64,000 nucleotides of DNA from Candidatus Aminicenantes bacterium UBA1061 (lineage in GTDB: Bacteria > Acidobacteriota > Aminicenantia > Aminicenantales > Saccharicenantaceae). The notes under the pieces were generated by a model. That model saw nothing but the letters and a program-made list of their open reading frames with translations, had not been told where the DNA came from and searched no databases. Within the stretch, counting starts at the first letter, position 1; the number at the start of each line of letters is the position of its first letter. The position numbers and the translations under genes were made by a program. Below are positions 17,884 through 25,908 of this stretch, piece by piece. The stretch covers positions 226,412-290,411 of the forward strand of contig DCDG01000022.1 in NCBI GenBank assembly GCA_002316315.1. Direction: 5' to 3'.

Positions 17884-18429
17884 ATGCTGCGAAAAGGAAT
17901 TTTTCGTTCTCCAGCTTTGCTGGTCCTGACTATTTTCTCCTTCATGGTGATCATGCTGCCAATAGAATCTCTGGCTCAGGCGTCTGCTGAGGCGGGATCG
18001 CTGGTCGGCTTTATCTATGACAGCGATATGAAGACGCCGGTTCAAAACGCACTGGTGAAGATTCGCAATCTGGACAATGGTCAGGAATATGCTTCGGGTC
18101 CGACCGATAACAGTGGTGCCTATAAGATTGGCCAGATAAAGGAAGGTAAGTACATCTTAGGTATTAATACTCAGAATGGCGATTACAATTTTGACTATGT
18201 CCTGATGGTTAAGGGTGGAGAGATGGGCAAGCTATCCCTGGCCCTGAAAACCGGTGAAGCCAAAACTCTGAGTGGACAGGGCGAAGAACGACCAGCTGAG
18301 AAGGAAAAGATTTCATTTTTCAGGACACCGGCGGGAATAGCCGTGTTGATGGTAGCTACGACCCTGGCCCTCTATGGTGTTTTTAAGCTGGTGGAGGGTG
18401 AAGAAGAAGCTTCCCCAACCAAAAAATAA
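17884..18429 (+). CDS. Secreted protein with carboxypeptidase-regulatory-like (Cna B-type) domain and C-terminal helix
   Basis: This is a 181-residue protein. Residues 1-32 form a signal peptide. Residues about 37-118 form a single Ig-like carboxypeptidase-regulatory/SdrB-type domain, recognised by SLVGFIYDSDMKTPVQNALV and the later GAYKIGQIKEGKYILGI. A charged stretch (EERPAEKEK) follows, then a hydrophobic helix near 148-166 and a short acidic/lysine tail. The topology places the domain in the periplasm, tethered to the inner membrane. Such domains bind carbohydrate or act as structural spacers; the ligand here is unknown. It has its own good promoter and a strong Shine-Dalgarno site, and lies between the phosphatase and the Wzy-like polymerase. 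A role in polymer assembly or export is inferred from position only. Confidence 0.6.
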   Translation: MLRKGIFRSPALLVLTIFSFMVIMLPIESLAQASAEAGSLVGFIYDSDMKTPVQNALVKIRNLDNGQEYASGPTDNSGAYKIGQIKEGKYILGINTQNGDYNFDYVLMVKGGEMGKLSLALKTGEAKTLSGQGEERPAEKEKISFFRTPAGIAVLMVATTLALYGVFKLVEGEEEASPTKK

Positions 18430-18545
18430 AGCCAATCTGAAAGCAAAATTAATTAAGCCCTGGAAGAAGGACTTTACCTGAATTAAAAAGGAGGGCTGCC
18501 GGGTACTGCCCTTACCTTAATTAGTCGTTTGTATTATAAGAAATT

Positions 18546-20003
18546 ATGAGTTGGTTTCTGGTTGTGCTATGTCTTATTGTGGTCTTTTTACCCTTGCCAT
18601 TTGGCGGTAATATCGAATGGGCTATCTTTGGCTTTGAACTCAGCGTTTTTGTTCTTTGTCTGTTCTACCTCGTAGCCAGTGGTAGTAAGAATTCAAAAAG
18701 TGGACATCAGCTGGAAGAAAAAAAGCTCATTCCTTTAATACCATGGTGTTTGATCATCATCTTTTTTGTAGCCGGGTTGCTGCAAATCATTCCTCTCCCG
18801 GCAACTGCCATCAGGCAGCTATCTCCAGCCGGTTATGACTGGCGGCAGACACTGGTTACCACTGGTCTGGTGGAGCAGGCCCGGCTTAAATGGCAAACCA
18901 TTTCTCTTTCTCCAGCTGACAGCCTTTATGAGCTGGTAAAGTATTTAGCCTATGGACTATTTGCCTTTCTCCTGGCCAGGGCTATTGATACCAGAAAAAA
19001 AGCCGTAGCCCTTACTCTGACTTTAATTGGTGCAGGCGTTTTCCAATCGCTTTATGGACTTTCTGAGCATTTTAGTGGCAGCCATCGGATATTTACCTGG
19101 GTAAATAGATACTATGCTGGCAGTGCTTTTGGTACTTTTGTCAACCGCGATCATTATTCAGCTTTTCTCGAAATGATTTTTCCCTTGAGCCTCGGTTATT
19201 TTCTGGCCAGAGCTGATTATTTTTCCTGGCCTTCTGGACTGTCCTTAAGACAGAAAGTTGCCTGGTTTGGCCAGGAGAAATTACAAAAATCGATTCTATT
19301 TATTCTGCCGCCGCTCATCATCGGGGTCGGACTTTTTTTCTCCCGCTGCCGGTCAGGTATTATCATCTTTCTGATGACTTTTTTCTTGATCCTTCTTTTG
19401 CTGTCGGTGAGGAGTATTACGGGCAAAAGAAAGACAGAAAGAAGGCTGGTGAATGTCATTGTTTTAGTCGTTCTCGTCGGGGTCATCTTAATTGGCATTC
19501 AGCCCATCCTGGAGCGATTTACCAACCAGAGCTTGTTTGATGAAAGCAGGTGGCTTTATTACCAATATACGCTTGGCCTGATCAAAGATTATCCCTGGCT
19601 GGGCTCAGGTCTGGGGACTTATGTTAAGGCTATAAATCATTATCTGGGGAAAGATTTTTACGCCATTATTGATCATGCTCATAATGATTATCTCGAAATG
19701 GCGGGAGAAGCCGGCCTGGTTGGTGGTGGAGCTCTAATTCTAGGGGGGCTTTTATTATTCGGACTGGGGGTAAAGCGCTATTTTAAGACCGATGATTCTC
19801 TGACCAGCGGTATTTCTCTGGGGGCCATGATGGGGGTACTGGCTTTGTTCTTACATAGCCTAACCGACTTTAGCCTCAGGATGCCTGGTAATGCTGTCAC
19901 CTGGCTGTCTCTCTTTGTCCTTTGCCTGAAGCTGCCCCAGCTTGGCTCGGAGAAATACGTTAGCGAAGATCTGGGAGAGGACGAAGGTGATCGATATGAC
20001 TAA
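18546..20003 (+). CDS. O-antigen ligase/polymerase (Wzy_C) family membrane protein
   Basis: This 485-residue, many-helix inner-membrane protein starts at ATG 18546. The Wzy_C/WaaL-type core is visible: NRDHYSAFLEM near residue 199, a block of helices, then the loop with YPWLGSGLGTYVKAI and DHAHNDYLEMAGEAGLVGG (near 376), whose His-Asn-Asp pattern is typical of periplasmic active-site loops in this family. Such proteins either polymerise exopolysaccharide repeat units or ligate O-antigen to lipid A-core; sequence alone does not separate these. With Wza/Wzc-type partners just upstream, polymerase is more likely. The upstream 116 bases hold a GC-rich stem (AGGGC...GCCCT). Its end overlaps the next gene. 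Confidence 0.82.
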   Translation: MSWFLVVLCLIVVFLPLPFGGNIEWAIFGFELSVFVLCLFYLVASGSKNSKSGHQLEEKKLIPLIPWCLIIIFFVAGLLQIIPLPATAIRQLSPAGYDWRQTLVTTGLVEQARLKWQTISLSPADSLYELVKYLAYGLFAFLLARAIDTRKKAVALTLTLIGAGVFQSLYGLSEHFSGSHRIFTWVNRYYAGSAFGTFVNRDHYSAFLEMIFPLSLGYFLARADYFSWPSGLSLRQKVAWFGQEKLQKSILFILPPLIIGVGLFFSRCRSGIIIFLMTFFLILLLLSVRSITGKRKTERRLVNVIVLVVLVGVILIGIQPILERFTNQSLFDESRWLYYQYTLGLIKDYPWLGSGLGTYVKAINHYLGKDFYAIIDHAHNDYLEMAGEAGLVGGGALILGGLLLFGLGVKRYFKTDDSLTSGISLGAMMGVLALFLHSLTDFSLRMPGNAVTWLSLFVLCLKLPQLGSEKYVSEDLGEDEGDRYD

Positions 20004-20661
20004 AGGTGGAGCCGGGTGGAAAAAAGGCTTTCTGTTCATTATCTGTCTGGCTAGCCTGGTCGCTTCCACCTGTTCTTATCTGGGTTATTATCATTTCAAT
20101 CTTTACGAGTCCGAAAAGCGGTCGATGCGTAGTGTCGAAAGAGACTTCGAAAAATTACAGGGGACACTTCAGAAAGCGGTTAGCTGGTATCCTTCACCTG
20201 AATTTTATTTAGAACTCGGCCGGCTACGTTTGTTAAGAGCTATGGGGGAAATCGAATTCGGTCAGCCAGAAGAAAGCGAATTCTATCTCAACCAGGCCTC
20301 AGAGGCTTTAAAGCGAGCTGTTTACCTCCGGCCAGTTGATTATGCTGCTTTCTGGGAACTCAGCAAGGCCTATTTCCTGATGAACTATCCGTTGCCTATT
20401 TATGCCGACAAAGGCCGGCAGCTCTGCTGGGAAGCCATCAAAAGGGCTCCTCATGATGAGTTTCTTGTCAGCAATGCCCTGGTCGTCTTTTTTGAGCAGT
20501 GGTTGCTTCTCTCTGAGGAAGAAAAGACTAATATTGAACAGAAAATAAAAGATATGGAGGTAGGTAATCCTGGTTTTCTTGAACGCTTTAAGAGGAAATG
20601 GCGTATCGGACACGGAGAAGAAACAGAGTTCACTCTACGCCTTAAAGAATTAGGTTTTTAG
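19996..20661 (+). CDS. Membrane-anchored helical-repeat protein after the polymerase
   Basis: The 221 residues start at ATG 19996, which overlaps the polymerase stop by 8 bases. A GTG at 19987, preceded by GGAGAGG at 19974-19980, is an equally good start. An N-terminal membrane helix (GFLFIICLASLVASTCSYLG) is followed by helical, TPR-like repeats with pairs such as PSPEFYLELGRLRLLRAMG and DYAAFWELSKAYFLM. The body is therefore probably periplasmic. Proteins of this layout often accompany O-antigen ligase-family polymerases and may scaffold them, but no catalytic motif is seen. The overlap indicates translational coupling. The family is not firmly recognised. Confidence 0.6.
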   Translation: MTKGGAGWKKGFLFIICLASLVASTCSYLGYYHFNLYESEKRSMRSVERDFEKLQGTLQKAVSWYPSPEFYLELGRLRLLRAMGEIEFGQPEESEFYLNQASEALKRAVYLRPVDYAAFWELSKAYFLMNYPLPIYADKGRQLCWEAIKRAPHDEFLVSNALVVFFEQWLLLSEEEKTNIEQKIKDMEVGNPGFLERFKRKWRIGHGEETEFTLRLKELGF

Positions 20662-20862
20662 CGTGTAAACCGTTTGTTCTTTTAAGTTACAGATCCTCAA
20701 TCCAGGCAGGGAGTGACAGGATTTGGCCGATAACAGGCTGATCATATACTTGCTGAAAAGCGCTCTGTTCCGATAGATGCTACCTTCAGAAGAGTAAAAG
20801 TCTGGCCAGAAAAAGGAACCATAAGCAGCTATGATAATAGGATAGAAAGGGAAAGATTAATC

Positions 20863-21447
20863 GTGAAAAACAGAAGATTAGGCAGAAGTTTTTATCAACA
20901 GCCCACATTAAAAGTTGCTCATGAACTGCTGGGCAAATATATCGTGAGAAAAGTCGGCTCAAAAAAACTTACCGGTAAAATCGTCGAGACGGAAGCTTAT
21001 ATCGGGCCTCAAGATAAGGCATCACATGCTTACGGAGGCAAGGTAACTCCCCGAAACAGGGTAGAATATGAAGAAGGTGGGCATGTTTATATTTATTTGG
21101 TGTATGGCATGTACTGGCAATTAAATATCATTACCAGCCTTGCAGGAAAACCGGAGTGTGTCTTAATCAGGGCACTGGAAGTGCCAGGGGAAAATAAAGA
21201 CATTGCTTCAGGGCCAGGCAAGCTCTGTCGCTATCTACAGCTGGACAAATCTTTTTACGCGGAAGATTTGACCAGATCAAAGAGGATGTGGATAGAGGAG
21301 AGAGGAGAGACAGTCGGTCCTGCTCAAATCGAGAGGACGCCCAGAATAGGAATTGATTATGCCGGGCCTGACTGGTCTCAGAAAAAATGGCGGTTTCTGA
21401 TTAAACCCAAAAAAAATAAGAGGCAGATGAAAAGGAAATTAGAGTGA
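20863..21447 (+). CDS. DNA-3-methyladenine glycosylase (AAG/MPG family)
   Basis: This enzyme excises alkylated purines such as 3-methyladenine and hypoxanthine in base-excision repair. The 194-residue length fits bacterial AAG proteins. The start is GTG 20863 after AGGGAAAG. Family motifs include ELLGKYIVRK, the catalytic glutamate in KIVETEAYIG (near residue 42), the intercalating-loop region RNRVEYEEGGHVYIYLVYGM, and the late GPGKLCRYLQLD. The 4-base GTGA overlap with the GH5 gene couples two functionally unrelated proteins. The preceding 201 bases (20662-20862) contain no feature I can name. Confidence is high. Confidence 0.93.
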   Translation: MKNRRLGRSFYQQPTLKVAHELLGKYIVRKVGSKKLTGKIVETEAYIGPQDKASHAYGGKVTPRNRVEYEEGGHVYIYLVYGMYWQLNIITSLAGKPECVLIRALEVPGENKDIASGPGKLCRYLQLDKSFYAEDLTRSKRMWIEERGETVGPAQIERTPRIGIDYAGPDWSQKKWRFLIKPKKNKRQMKRKLE

Positions 21448-22613
21448 AAAAGGGTATAAGAAAATTAACAGTTCTTTTCGTCTTATGTTTAAGTTCGTGT
21501 CTTCTGGCTAATTCTTATGGAACTGAGGTCAAGGAAGGTCAGGACTCAGTCTCAGCCGGCCGCTATCGTCATTTTCTTCGCGGGATAAACTTGCCTTACT
21601 GGTTCTGGCTGAATCAAAGTGAGGTGCAACCACTAGAGAAAAGGTTTTCCTCAGCTGATCTCAAGTTAATCAAAAGCCTGGGCTTGACCTTTGTCAGGAT
21701 TCCGGTTGATATGGCTAATCTTTATGACCCGGGCCGGGAAGATAAACTCAATCCAAGCGCCCTCCAGATTTTGCTCTCAGGGATAGCAAAGATCCTGAAA
21801 AGCGGCCTGGCCGTGAATTTTGATCTTCACAGCATTTCACAGGAGTCCGGTGGTTCCAATTATTCTGGTCCTCTTGGTCAGGACGAGAAATTCACAGCCG
21901 AATTTATTAATTTCTGGCAGCATCTGGCTGAGAAGCTGGCTATTTTTGACCCTGACAGGCTGTTGATTGAGCCGATGAATGAACCGGTTTTTCTGGGTGA
22001 GGAATATAAATGGCCACCAATTCAAAAAGAATTGCTTCAAGCCATAAGAGAAAAATTGCCTGAACATACCCTTTTAGCGACAGGTGCCTTCTGGTCCAAT
22101 CTCCCGGGATTGCTCGCCTTAGAGCCAGTTGATGATCCTAATGTCTGGTATAACTTTCATTTTTATGAGCCTCATATCTTTACTCACCAGGGAGCAACCT
22201 GGGGGGCAGACTATGATAAATATCTAAGACATGTACCATATCCATCATCTCCAGAGTCGGTTGAACAGGCCATTTTGCTGGTCGAAAATGACACTCTAAA
22301 ACAATATTTGCGGGACTATGGGGAACAAGGCTGGAAAGGTCAAAAGATAGAAGCAGAAATTCTCAAGGCAGTAGCCTGGGCAGAAAAATATGGAGTCAGG
22401 TTGCTGTGCAACGAATTTGGTGCCTATCGAGACTATTGTTTGCCACCTTTTCGGCAAGCCTGGATAAGAGATGTCAGGCTGGCGCTCGAGAAGTATCAGA
22501 TCGGCTGGGCTATGTGGGAATTTGATGGAAGTTTTGGCCTGGTTTTCCGGGAAAATGGGCGGGCGGTCGTCGATAAGGATATAGTTTCAGCCCTTGGTTT
22601 AAAGCTCAGATGA
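21444..22613 (+). CDS. Secreted glycoside hydrolase family 5 (cellulase-like) enzyme
   Basis: The 389 residues start at GTG 21444, overlapping the previous stop by 4 bases. An export signal runs to about residue 30. LSSC within it could be a lipobox, making this a lipoprotein, but SYG/TE would also suit signal peptidase I. The GH5 barrel shows LRGINLPYWFW, FVRIPVD (near 89), NFDLHS (near 127), the acid/base glutamate in LIEPMNEPVF (near 178), YNFHFYEPHIFTHQG (near 237) and the nucleophile glutamate in LLCNEFGAYRD (near 321). A tryptophan-rich WAMWEFDGSFG segment closes the barrel. Both catalytic glutamates are present, so it should be active on a beta-linked glucan or mannan. No carbohydrate-binding module is attached. 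Confidence 0.88.
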   Translation: MKKGIRKLTVLFVLCLSSCLLANSYGTEVKEGQDSVSAGRYRHFLRGINLPYWFWLNQSEVQPLEKRFSSADLKLIKSLGLTFVRIPVDMANLYDPGREDKLNPSALQILLSGIAKILKSGLAVNFDLHSISQESGGSNYSGPLGQDEKFTAEFINFWQHLAEKLAIFDPDRLLIEPMNEPVFLGEEYKWPPIQKELLQAIREKLPEHTLLATGAFWSNLPGLLALEPVDDPNVWYNFHFYEPHIFTHQGATWGADYDKYLRHVPYPSSPESVEQAILLVENDTLKQYLRDYGEQGWKGQKIEAEILKAVAWAEKYGVRLLCNEFGAYRDYCLPPFRQAWIRDVRLALEKYQIGWAMWEFDGSFGLVFRENGRAVVDKDIVSALGLKLR

Positions 22614-22638
22614 AACCCTTATGAGTCTTAAAGGAAGC

Positions 22639-23079
22639 TCAACCAGAGATCAGAACTTTATAAGAATCGCAGATCTCTTTAAATTTGTCTTTGACTTCCT
22701 TGGGGAGAGAAGAGGTTGAGATGCGGGGGAATAGTTTGAGGCGTGAAATTTGTTCAAGGTAATATTCTACCTGTTCAATTTTTCCTAGCTGATGGGCGGA
22801 GACAGTTATATAAGCATAAGCCTGACCAAGGAGATCTGGCTCATCCAGCAAGCCGAAGGCAGCGATCTTAAAATTCTCGAAAGCCTTTTTATAATCTCCA
22901 CGGCTAAAGTTAGCGCTGGCTTCTTCAAAAACCTTGAGATAGAATGGATCAATTACTGGCTGCCGCCCGGTTGAAGTTGATTGAGCGGCGAGTTTGCCGC
23001 TGTTACCAGCCAGAAAGACAATAAAAAGGCAGGTCGTAATTATAGGTAGAAGAGACCTTCTAAGGCGGCGAGCGATCAA
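22639..23079 (-). CDS. Small secreted TPR-like protein of unknown function
   Basis: This is a 146-residue protein with a basic N-terminus and hydrophobic core (residues 1-33, cleavage near LAAQS). The mature part is helical, with TPR-like signatures (SANFSRGDYKKAFENFKIAA, then AYITVSAHQLGKIEQVEYYL). It looks like a single pair of tetratricopeptide hairpins in the periplasm. No enzyme motif is seen and I do not recognise a named family. It converges with the GH5 gene (25 bases apart) and diverges from the ATP synthase genes across an AT-rich 133-base region. Function unknown; probably a protein-interaction module. Confidence 0.55.
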   Translation of the reverse strand: MIARRLRRSLLPIITTCLFIVFLAGNSGKLAAQSTSTGRQPVIDPFYLKVFEEASANFSRGDYKKAFENFKIAAFGLLDEPDLLGQAYAYITVSAHQLGKIEQVEYYLEQISRLKLFPRISTSSLPKEVKDKFKEICDSYKVLISG

Positions 23080-23212
23080 CTTCCCTCCTCCATGGCTGGT
23101 AAGATTTCACCCTTTTTCTGTTGAAAAGGCAACAGGCTAAGATTTATTATTTAATAATATTATAATAATAATTGCAAGCCAAAGGCAACTTTACTTCAGG
23201 GAGAAAGAATTC

Positions 23213-23458
23213 TTGGTTCGTCCTGATTTCAAAAAAATATCGGCTATCTCTTCTCTGGCACTAATTCTGCCCTCATCAATCGCGGTTGGGCTGGCCATCG
23301 GTTATCTCCTTGATGGCTGGCTTAAAACCGAGCCGTACATGTTGCTTATATGGCTTCTGTTCGGGATAATATCAGGGTTATTAAATCTTTTCCGGGGAAT
23401 AAGAAAATATTTAAAGGAAAATGAGGGTGCGGACACCAATAATAATGTGGGTGAGTGA
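23213..23458 (+). CDS. atpZ: AtpZ/AtpI-family F0F1 accessory protein
   Basis: This is an 81-residue two-helix membrane protein starting at TTG 23213, with CAGGGAGA upstream. Helices at about 13-32 and 40-60 carry SSIAVGLAIGYLLDGWLKTEP and a second GIISGLLNLFRG helix, matching the ATPase gene 1/AtpZ family. These proteins are encoded at the head of F0 clusters and are linked to Mg2+ or c-ring assembly functions. The gene opens a tight run: 12 bases to the next ORF, then atpB and atpE. The upstream AT-rich palindromic stretch (about 23150-23172) includes a perfect TATAAT at 23161 but has no matched -35. Confidence 0.75.
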   Translation: MVRPDFKKISAISSLALILPSSIAVGLAIGYLLDGWLKTEPYMLLIWLLFGIISGLLNLFRGIRKYLKENEGADTNNNVGE

Positions 23459-23470
23459 ATTAGGTGTGAT

Positions 23471-23872
23471 ATGGAAGAAAAAAAATCAGCTGATCTTTTC
23501 GAAAAATCTTTGAAAAGGGTTCCGGTGGAGACCGCACTCATAGGTTTTCTGGTCTCGCTCGTAATCCTGATATTTTTTGATCCGGCTTCAGCTGCACTGG
23601 CGGCGGCAGGAGCAGGGCTAGCGGCTGTAGGCTTTATTAGCCTGAAATTTTTTGTAGATCGCTATATCTCCAGAGAGAAAACTGTCTTTAGGAAGAAAGC
23701 CCTGGGCCTTTTCTGCCTTCGCCTTTTATTGATTTGCCTGGTTTTTTTAGCTATAATTTTTATCTTTAGAGGTAAGGTAATTGCTTTCGTCGCGGGCTTT
23801 TCCTCATTGGTGGTAGCCGTCTTGATAGAAGCTATCAGAAACCTGGTGAATATAAAGCAATGGAAGGCTTAG
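23471..23872 (+). CDS. atpI: ATP synthase subunit I-like protein (AtpI)
   Basis: This is a 133-residue, four-helix membrane protein. The pattern, a charged start with helices near 25-42, 47-68, 78-97 and 103-125, fits the ATP-synt_I family, proposed to help assemble the c-ring. Sequence identity within the family is low, so the assignment leans on size, topology and position between atpZ and atpB. Its 3' end overlaps atpB by 13 bases, indicating translational coupling. AT-rich spacing upstream carries only a weak Shine-Dalgarno site. Alternative names are subunit I or UncI. Confidence 0.65.
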   Translation: MEEKKSADLFEKSLKRVPVETALIGFLVSLVILIFFDPASAALAAAGAGLAAVGFISLKFFVDRYISREKTVFRKKALGLFCLRLLLICLVFLAIIFIFRGKVIAFVAGFSSLVVAVLIEAIRNLVNIKQWKA

Positions 23873-24603
23873 AACATTTTCTCCCCCTGGTCAATGGTTT
23901 TAACCTGGTCTTTGGCCCGGTGATAGCGGCCATTTTTAGAATCTTCGGCCGGGAGGTTCAGGATCCATACCATTTAATACCTGACTATATCGTCATGAGT
24001 ATTGTTGTGGTTATTTTGCTGTCTATCTTTCTAGGCCTTCTTGGACGGCGGCTGCGGCTTATTCCCTCTAAAACCCAGGTTGTCCTCGAAGCCATCATTG
24101 ATTTCTTTGAGGGGGTGATTGACGAAACCATTGGAATGCAGGGAAGAAAATATTTACCTCTGGTAGCTTCTGTTGGCCTCTTTATTTTGACAGCTAATCT
24201 ACTGGGCTTAATCCCGGGTTTTATGTCTCCAACCAGTAAACTGAATGTTACCCTTGGCTGTGCTCTGGTTGTCTGGCTTTATTATCACTGGCAGGGCATT
24301 AAAAATCTGGGTCTTTTTGGGTACCTGAAGCATTTTACAGGAGCCAATCCGTTTCTGGCTCCACTACTTCTGCCGATTGAGATTATTTCTCATCTTTCAC
24401 GGCCAATTTCACTGTCCATGCGTCTTTTCGGCAACATTTTTTCTGAAGAGTTATTAATTTTGATTATGCTTTCCATTATTCCCTATCTTTTACCTTTGCC
24501 CTTTATGGCTATAGCTATTTTCACTGCTGTCATTCAAGCATATGTTTTTGTTTTGTTAACCTGTATTTACTTAGCCGGGGCAATTGAGGAAGAGCAAGAA
24601 TGA
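23860..24603 (+). CDS. atpB: F0 ATP synthase subunit a
   Basis: Subunit a forms the two ion half-channels against the c-ring. The 247-residue protein has five or six helices. It carries the family motifs LGLIPGFMSPTSKLNVTLG (about 117-135), IEIISHLSRPISLSMRLFGN (about 171-190) with the essential arginine in SMRLFGN, and a C-terminal AVIQAYVFVLLTCIYLAGAI. Length is typical. It begins inside atpI (13-base overlap), and atpE follows after 30 bases. All core residues for ion translocation are present, so the gene looks functional even though no F1 genes are nearby. Confidence 0.95.
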   Translation: MEGLEHFLPLVNGFNLVFGPVIAAIFRIFGREVQDPYHLIPDYIVMSIVVVILLSIFLGLLGRRLRLIPSKTQVVLEAIIDFFEGVIDETIGMQGRKYLPLVASVGLFILTANLLGLIPGFMSPTSKLNVTLGCALVVWLYYHWQGIKNLGLFGYLKHFTGANPFLAPLLLPIEIISHLSRPISLSMRLFGNIFSEELLILIMLSIIPYLLPLPFMAIAIFTAVIQAYVFVLLTCIYLAGAIEEEQE

Positions 24604-24633
24604 TTGAGAATATTACCAAAAGGAGTATTTTAC

Positions 24634-24969
24634 ATGACAAAAAAAGGAAAGACTTTAGCCCTGTTGATTTTTTTCCTGATGGTCTCCTTGAGTCCGCTGG
24701 CTGCTCAGACTGTTGACCCGGCCCGTGCCTCTTTATTTAAATTATCGCTAATCGTAGGCGGAGCGGTGATCACGGTGGCCGTAGTAGCTGGTGCTTTCGG
24801 CCAGGCTAAGGCCATAACTTCAGCTTGTGAGAGCATTTCCCGCAACCCGGCTGGGGGACAGAATATCCGTGGCATCCTGATTTTTGGTCTGGTGCTGATT
24901 GAAACTCTGGTTATTTATGCTTTGCTCATCACCATCATCATCCTTATGGTCAAATGGGGTGCTTATTGA
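24634..24969 (+). CDS. atpE: F0 ATP synthase subunit c with Na+-type binding signature
   Basis: This 111-residue proteolipid forms the rotor ring. I chose ATG 24634 because AAGGAG lies 9 bases upstream; the in-frame codon at 24604 has no site. Residues 1-25 look like an extra cleavable signal-type helix ending LAAQ, unusual for short c subunits but seen in several lineages. The hairpin follows: helix 1 with GAFGQAKAITSACESISRNP and helix 2 with LIETLVIYALLI. The ion carboxylate is Glu90. Gln57, Thr91 and Tyr95 align with the Na+-coordinating Gln32, Ser66 and Tyr70 of the Ilyobacter c-ring, so sodium coupling is plausible though unproved. No b, delta or F1 genes follow. Confidence 0.93.
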   Translation: MTKKGKTLALLIFFLMVSLSPLAAQTVDPARASLFKLSLIVGGAVITVAVVAGAFGQAKAITSACESISRNPAGGQNIRGILIFGLVLIETLVIYALLITIIILMVKWGAY

Positions 24970-24997
24970 TTAAGCTGCCTTCTCCTTGACCTGATAG

Positions 24998-25885
24998 ATG
25001 GCTGCTAATTTTTTTCAACTTTTATTAACCTCGTGGAAAAGGTTTAACGATGACCGCTGTTTTACTGCGGCCATCGTTATTTCCTATTTTTCACTCCTTT
25101 GCCTGGTTCCCTTAATTGCTTTATTCGCTTTTCTAGGGGCAAAAATTCTTGGTAATCCTGAACTTGTTTTCCGTAGTTTGAATATTTTTACCGATGAATT
25201 TTTTGCCCAGATGGACCCGGCCTTTTTTAAAAAGCTTCAAGCTGTTGGTAATAGTATGTCGAATCTGGGATGGTTCGGGATCATCGGCTCTCTAATCGCC
25301 GCCTCCTTCCTCTTTTCCAATCTGATTTCTACTATTAACAGGATCTTCAGGGCAAAATATAATCACTCTTTTATTTACAACCGGCTGATTGAGTATGTGG
25401 TTATGCTTCTGGCCGGTATTTTTTTACTTCTGTCTTTATCCATTACTACTGTCTGGATAGCTCTCCAGCAATTACTCCACCAGAGTCCGGTTTTCTCTGG
25501 ATTCATTAATCCGCAGGTAGTTAATGTTCTAAACAGTTTTTTCTTTCAGTATCTATTGCCCTTCGGTTTGACTTTCTTAATGGCTTTTATTCTTTATAAA
25601 TTTATACCAGAGGTCAGGGTTCATACTCGCAGTGCTCTGATCGGTGCAGCTATTACCTCTGTTTTCTGGGAGATATTTAAAAGAGGTTTTGCCTTCTATG
25701 CCATCCATTTATCAGCTGTCGGTCTGGTTCTTTCTAAAGTTCTGGCCGGCACCCTGACTTCTGTTATTTTTTTCCTTCTCTGGATTTCATCATCTCTCGT
25801 TATCCTGCTCTGGGGAGCAGAACTGGTGGCCATTATGAATGAAAATTATGAACTCTCTGGCCGCCATCGGCCTCATCCAGGGTAA
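24998..25885 (+). CDS. YihY/BrkB-family membrane protein
   Basis: This is a 295-residue inner-membrane protein with about six helices, matching the YihY/virulence factor BrkB family. Recognisable parts are the FNDDRCFTAAIVISYFSLLC opening, the helix pair around residues 95-160, and the conserved late stretch FIPEVRVHTRSALIGAAIT followed by SVFWEIFKRGFAFY. Members were once called ribonuclease BN, wrongly; proposed roles are in transport, and no reaction is established. It starts 28 bases after atpE on the same strand, so it may be co-transcribed with the F0 genes. It converges with thioredoxin. Family confident, function unknown. Confidence 0.82.
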   Translation: MAANFFQLLLTSWKRFNDDRCFTAAIVISYFSLLCLVPLIALFAFLGAKILGNPELVFRSLNIFTDEFFAQMDPAFFKKLQAVGNSMSNLGWFGIIGSLIAASFLFSNLISTINRIFRAKYNHSFIYNRLIEYVVMLLAGIFLLLSLSITTVWIALQQLLHQSPVFSGFINPQVVNVLNSFFFQYLLPFGLTFLMAFILYKFIPEVRVHTRSALIGAAITSVFWEIFKRGFAFYAIHLSAVGLVLSKVLAGTLTSVIFFLLWISSSLVILLWGAELVAIMNENYELSGRHRPHPG

Positions 25886-25908
25886 TCAGCTTACCTGTTT
25901 TGGGTCGG

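Noticed and set aside
24604..24633. Longer N-terminus for atpE from the in-frame codon at 24604
   Set aside because: It abuts the atpB stop, lacks a ribosome site, and AAGGAG is positioned for ATG 24634.
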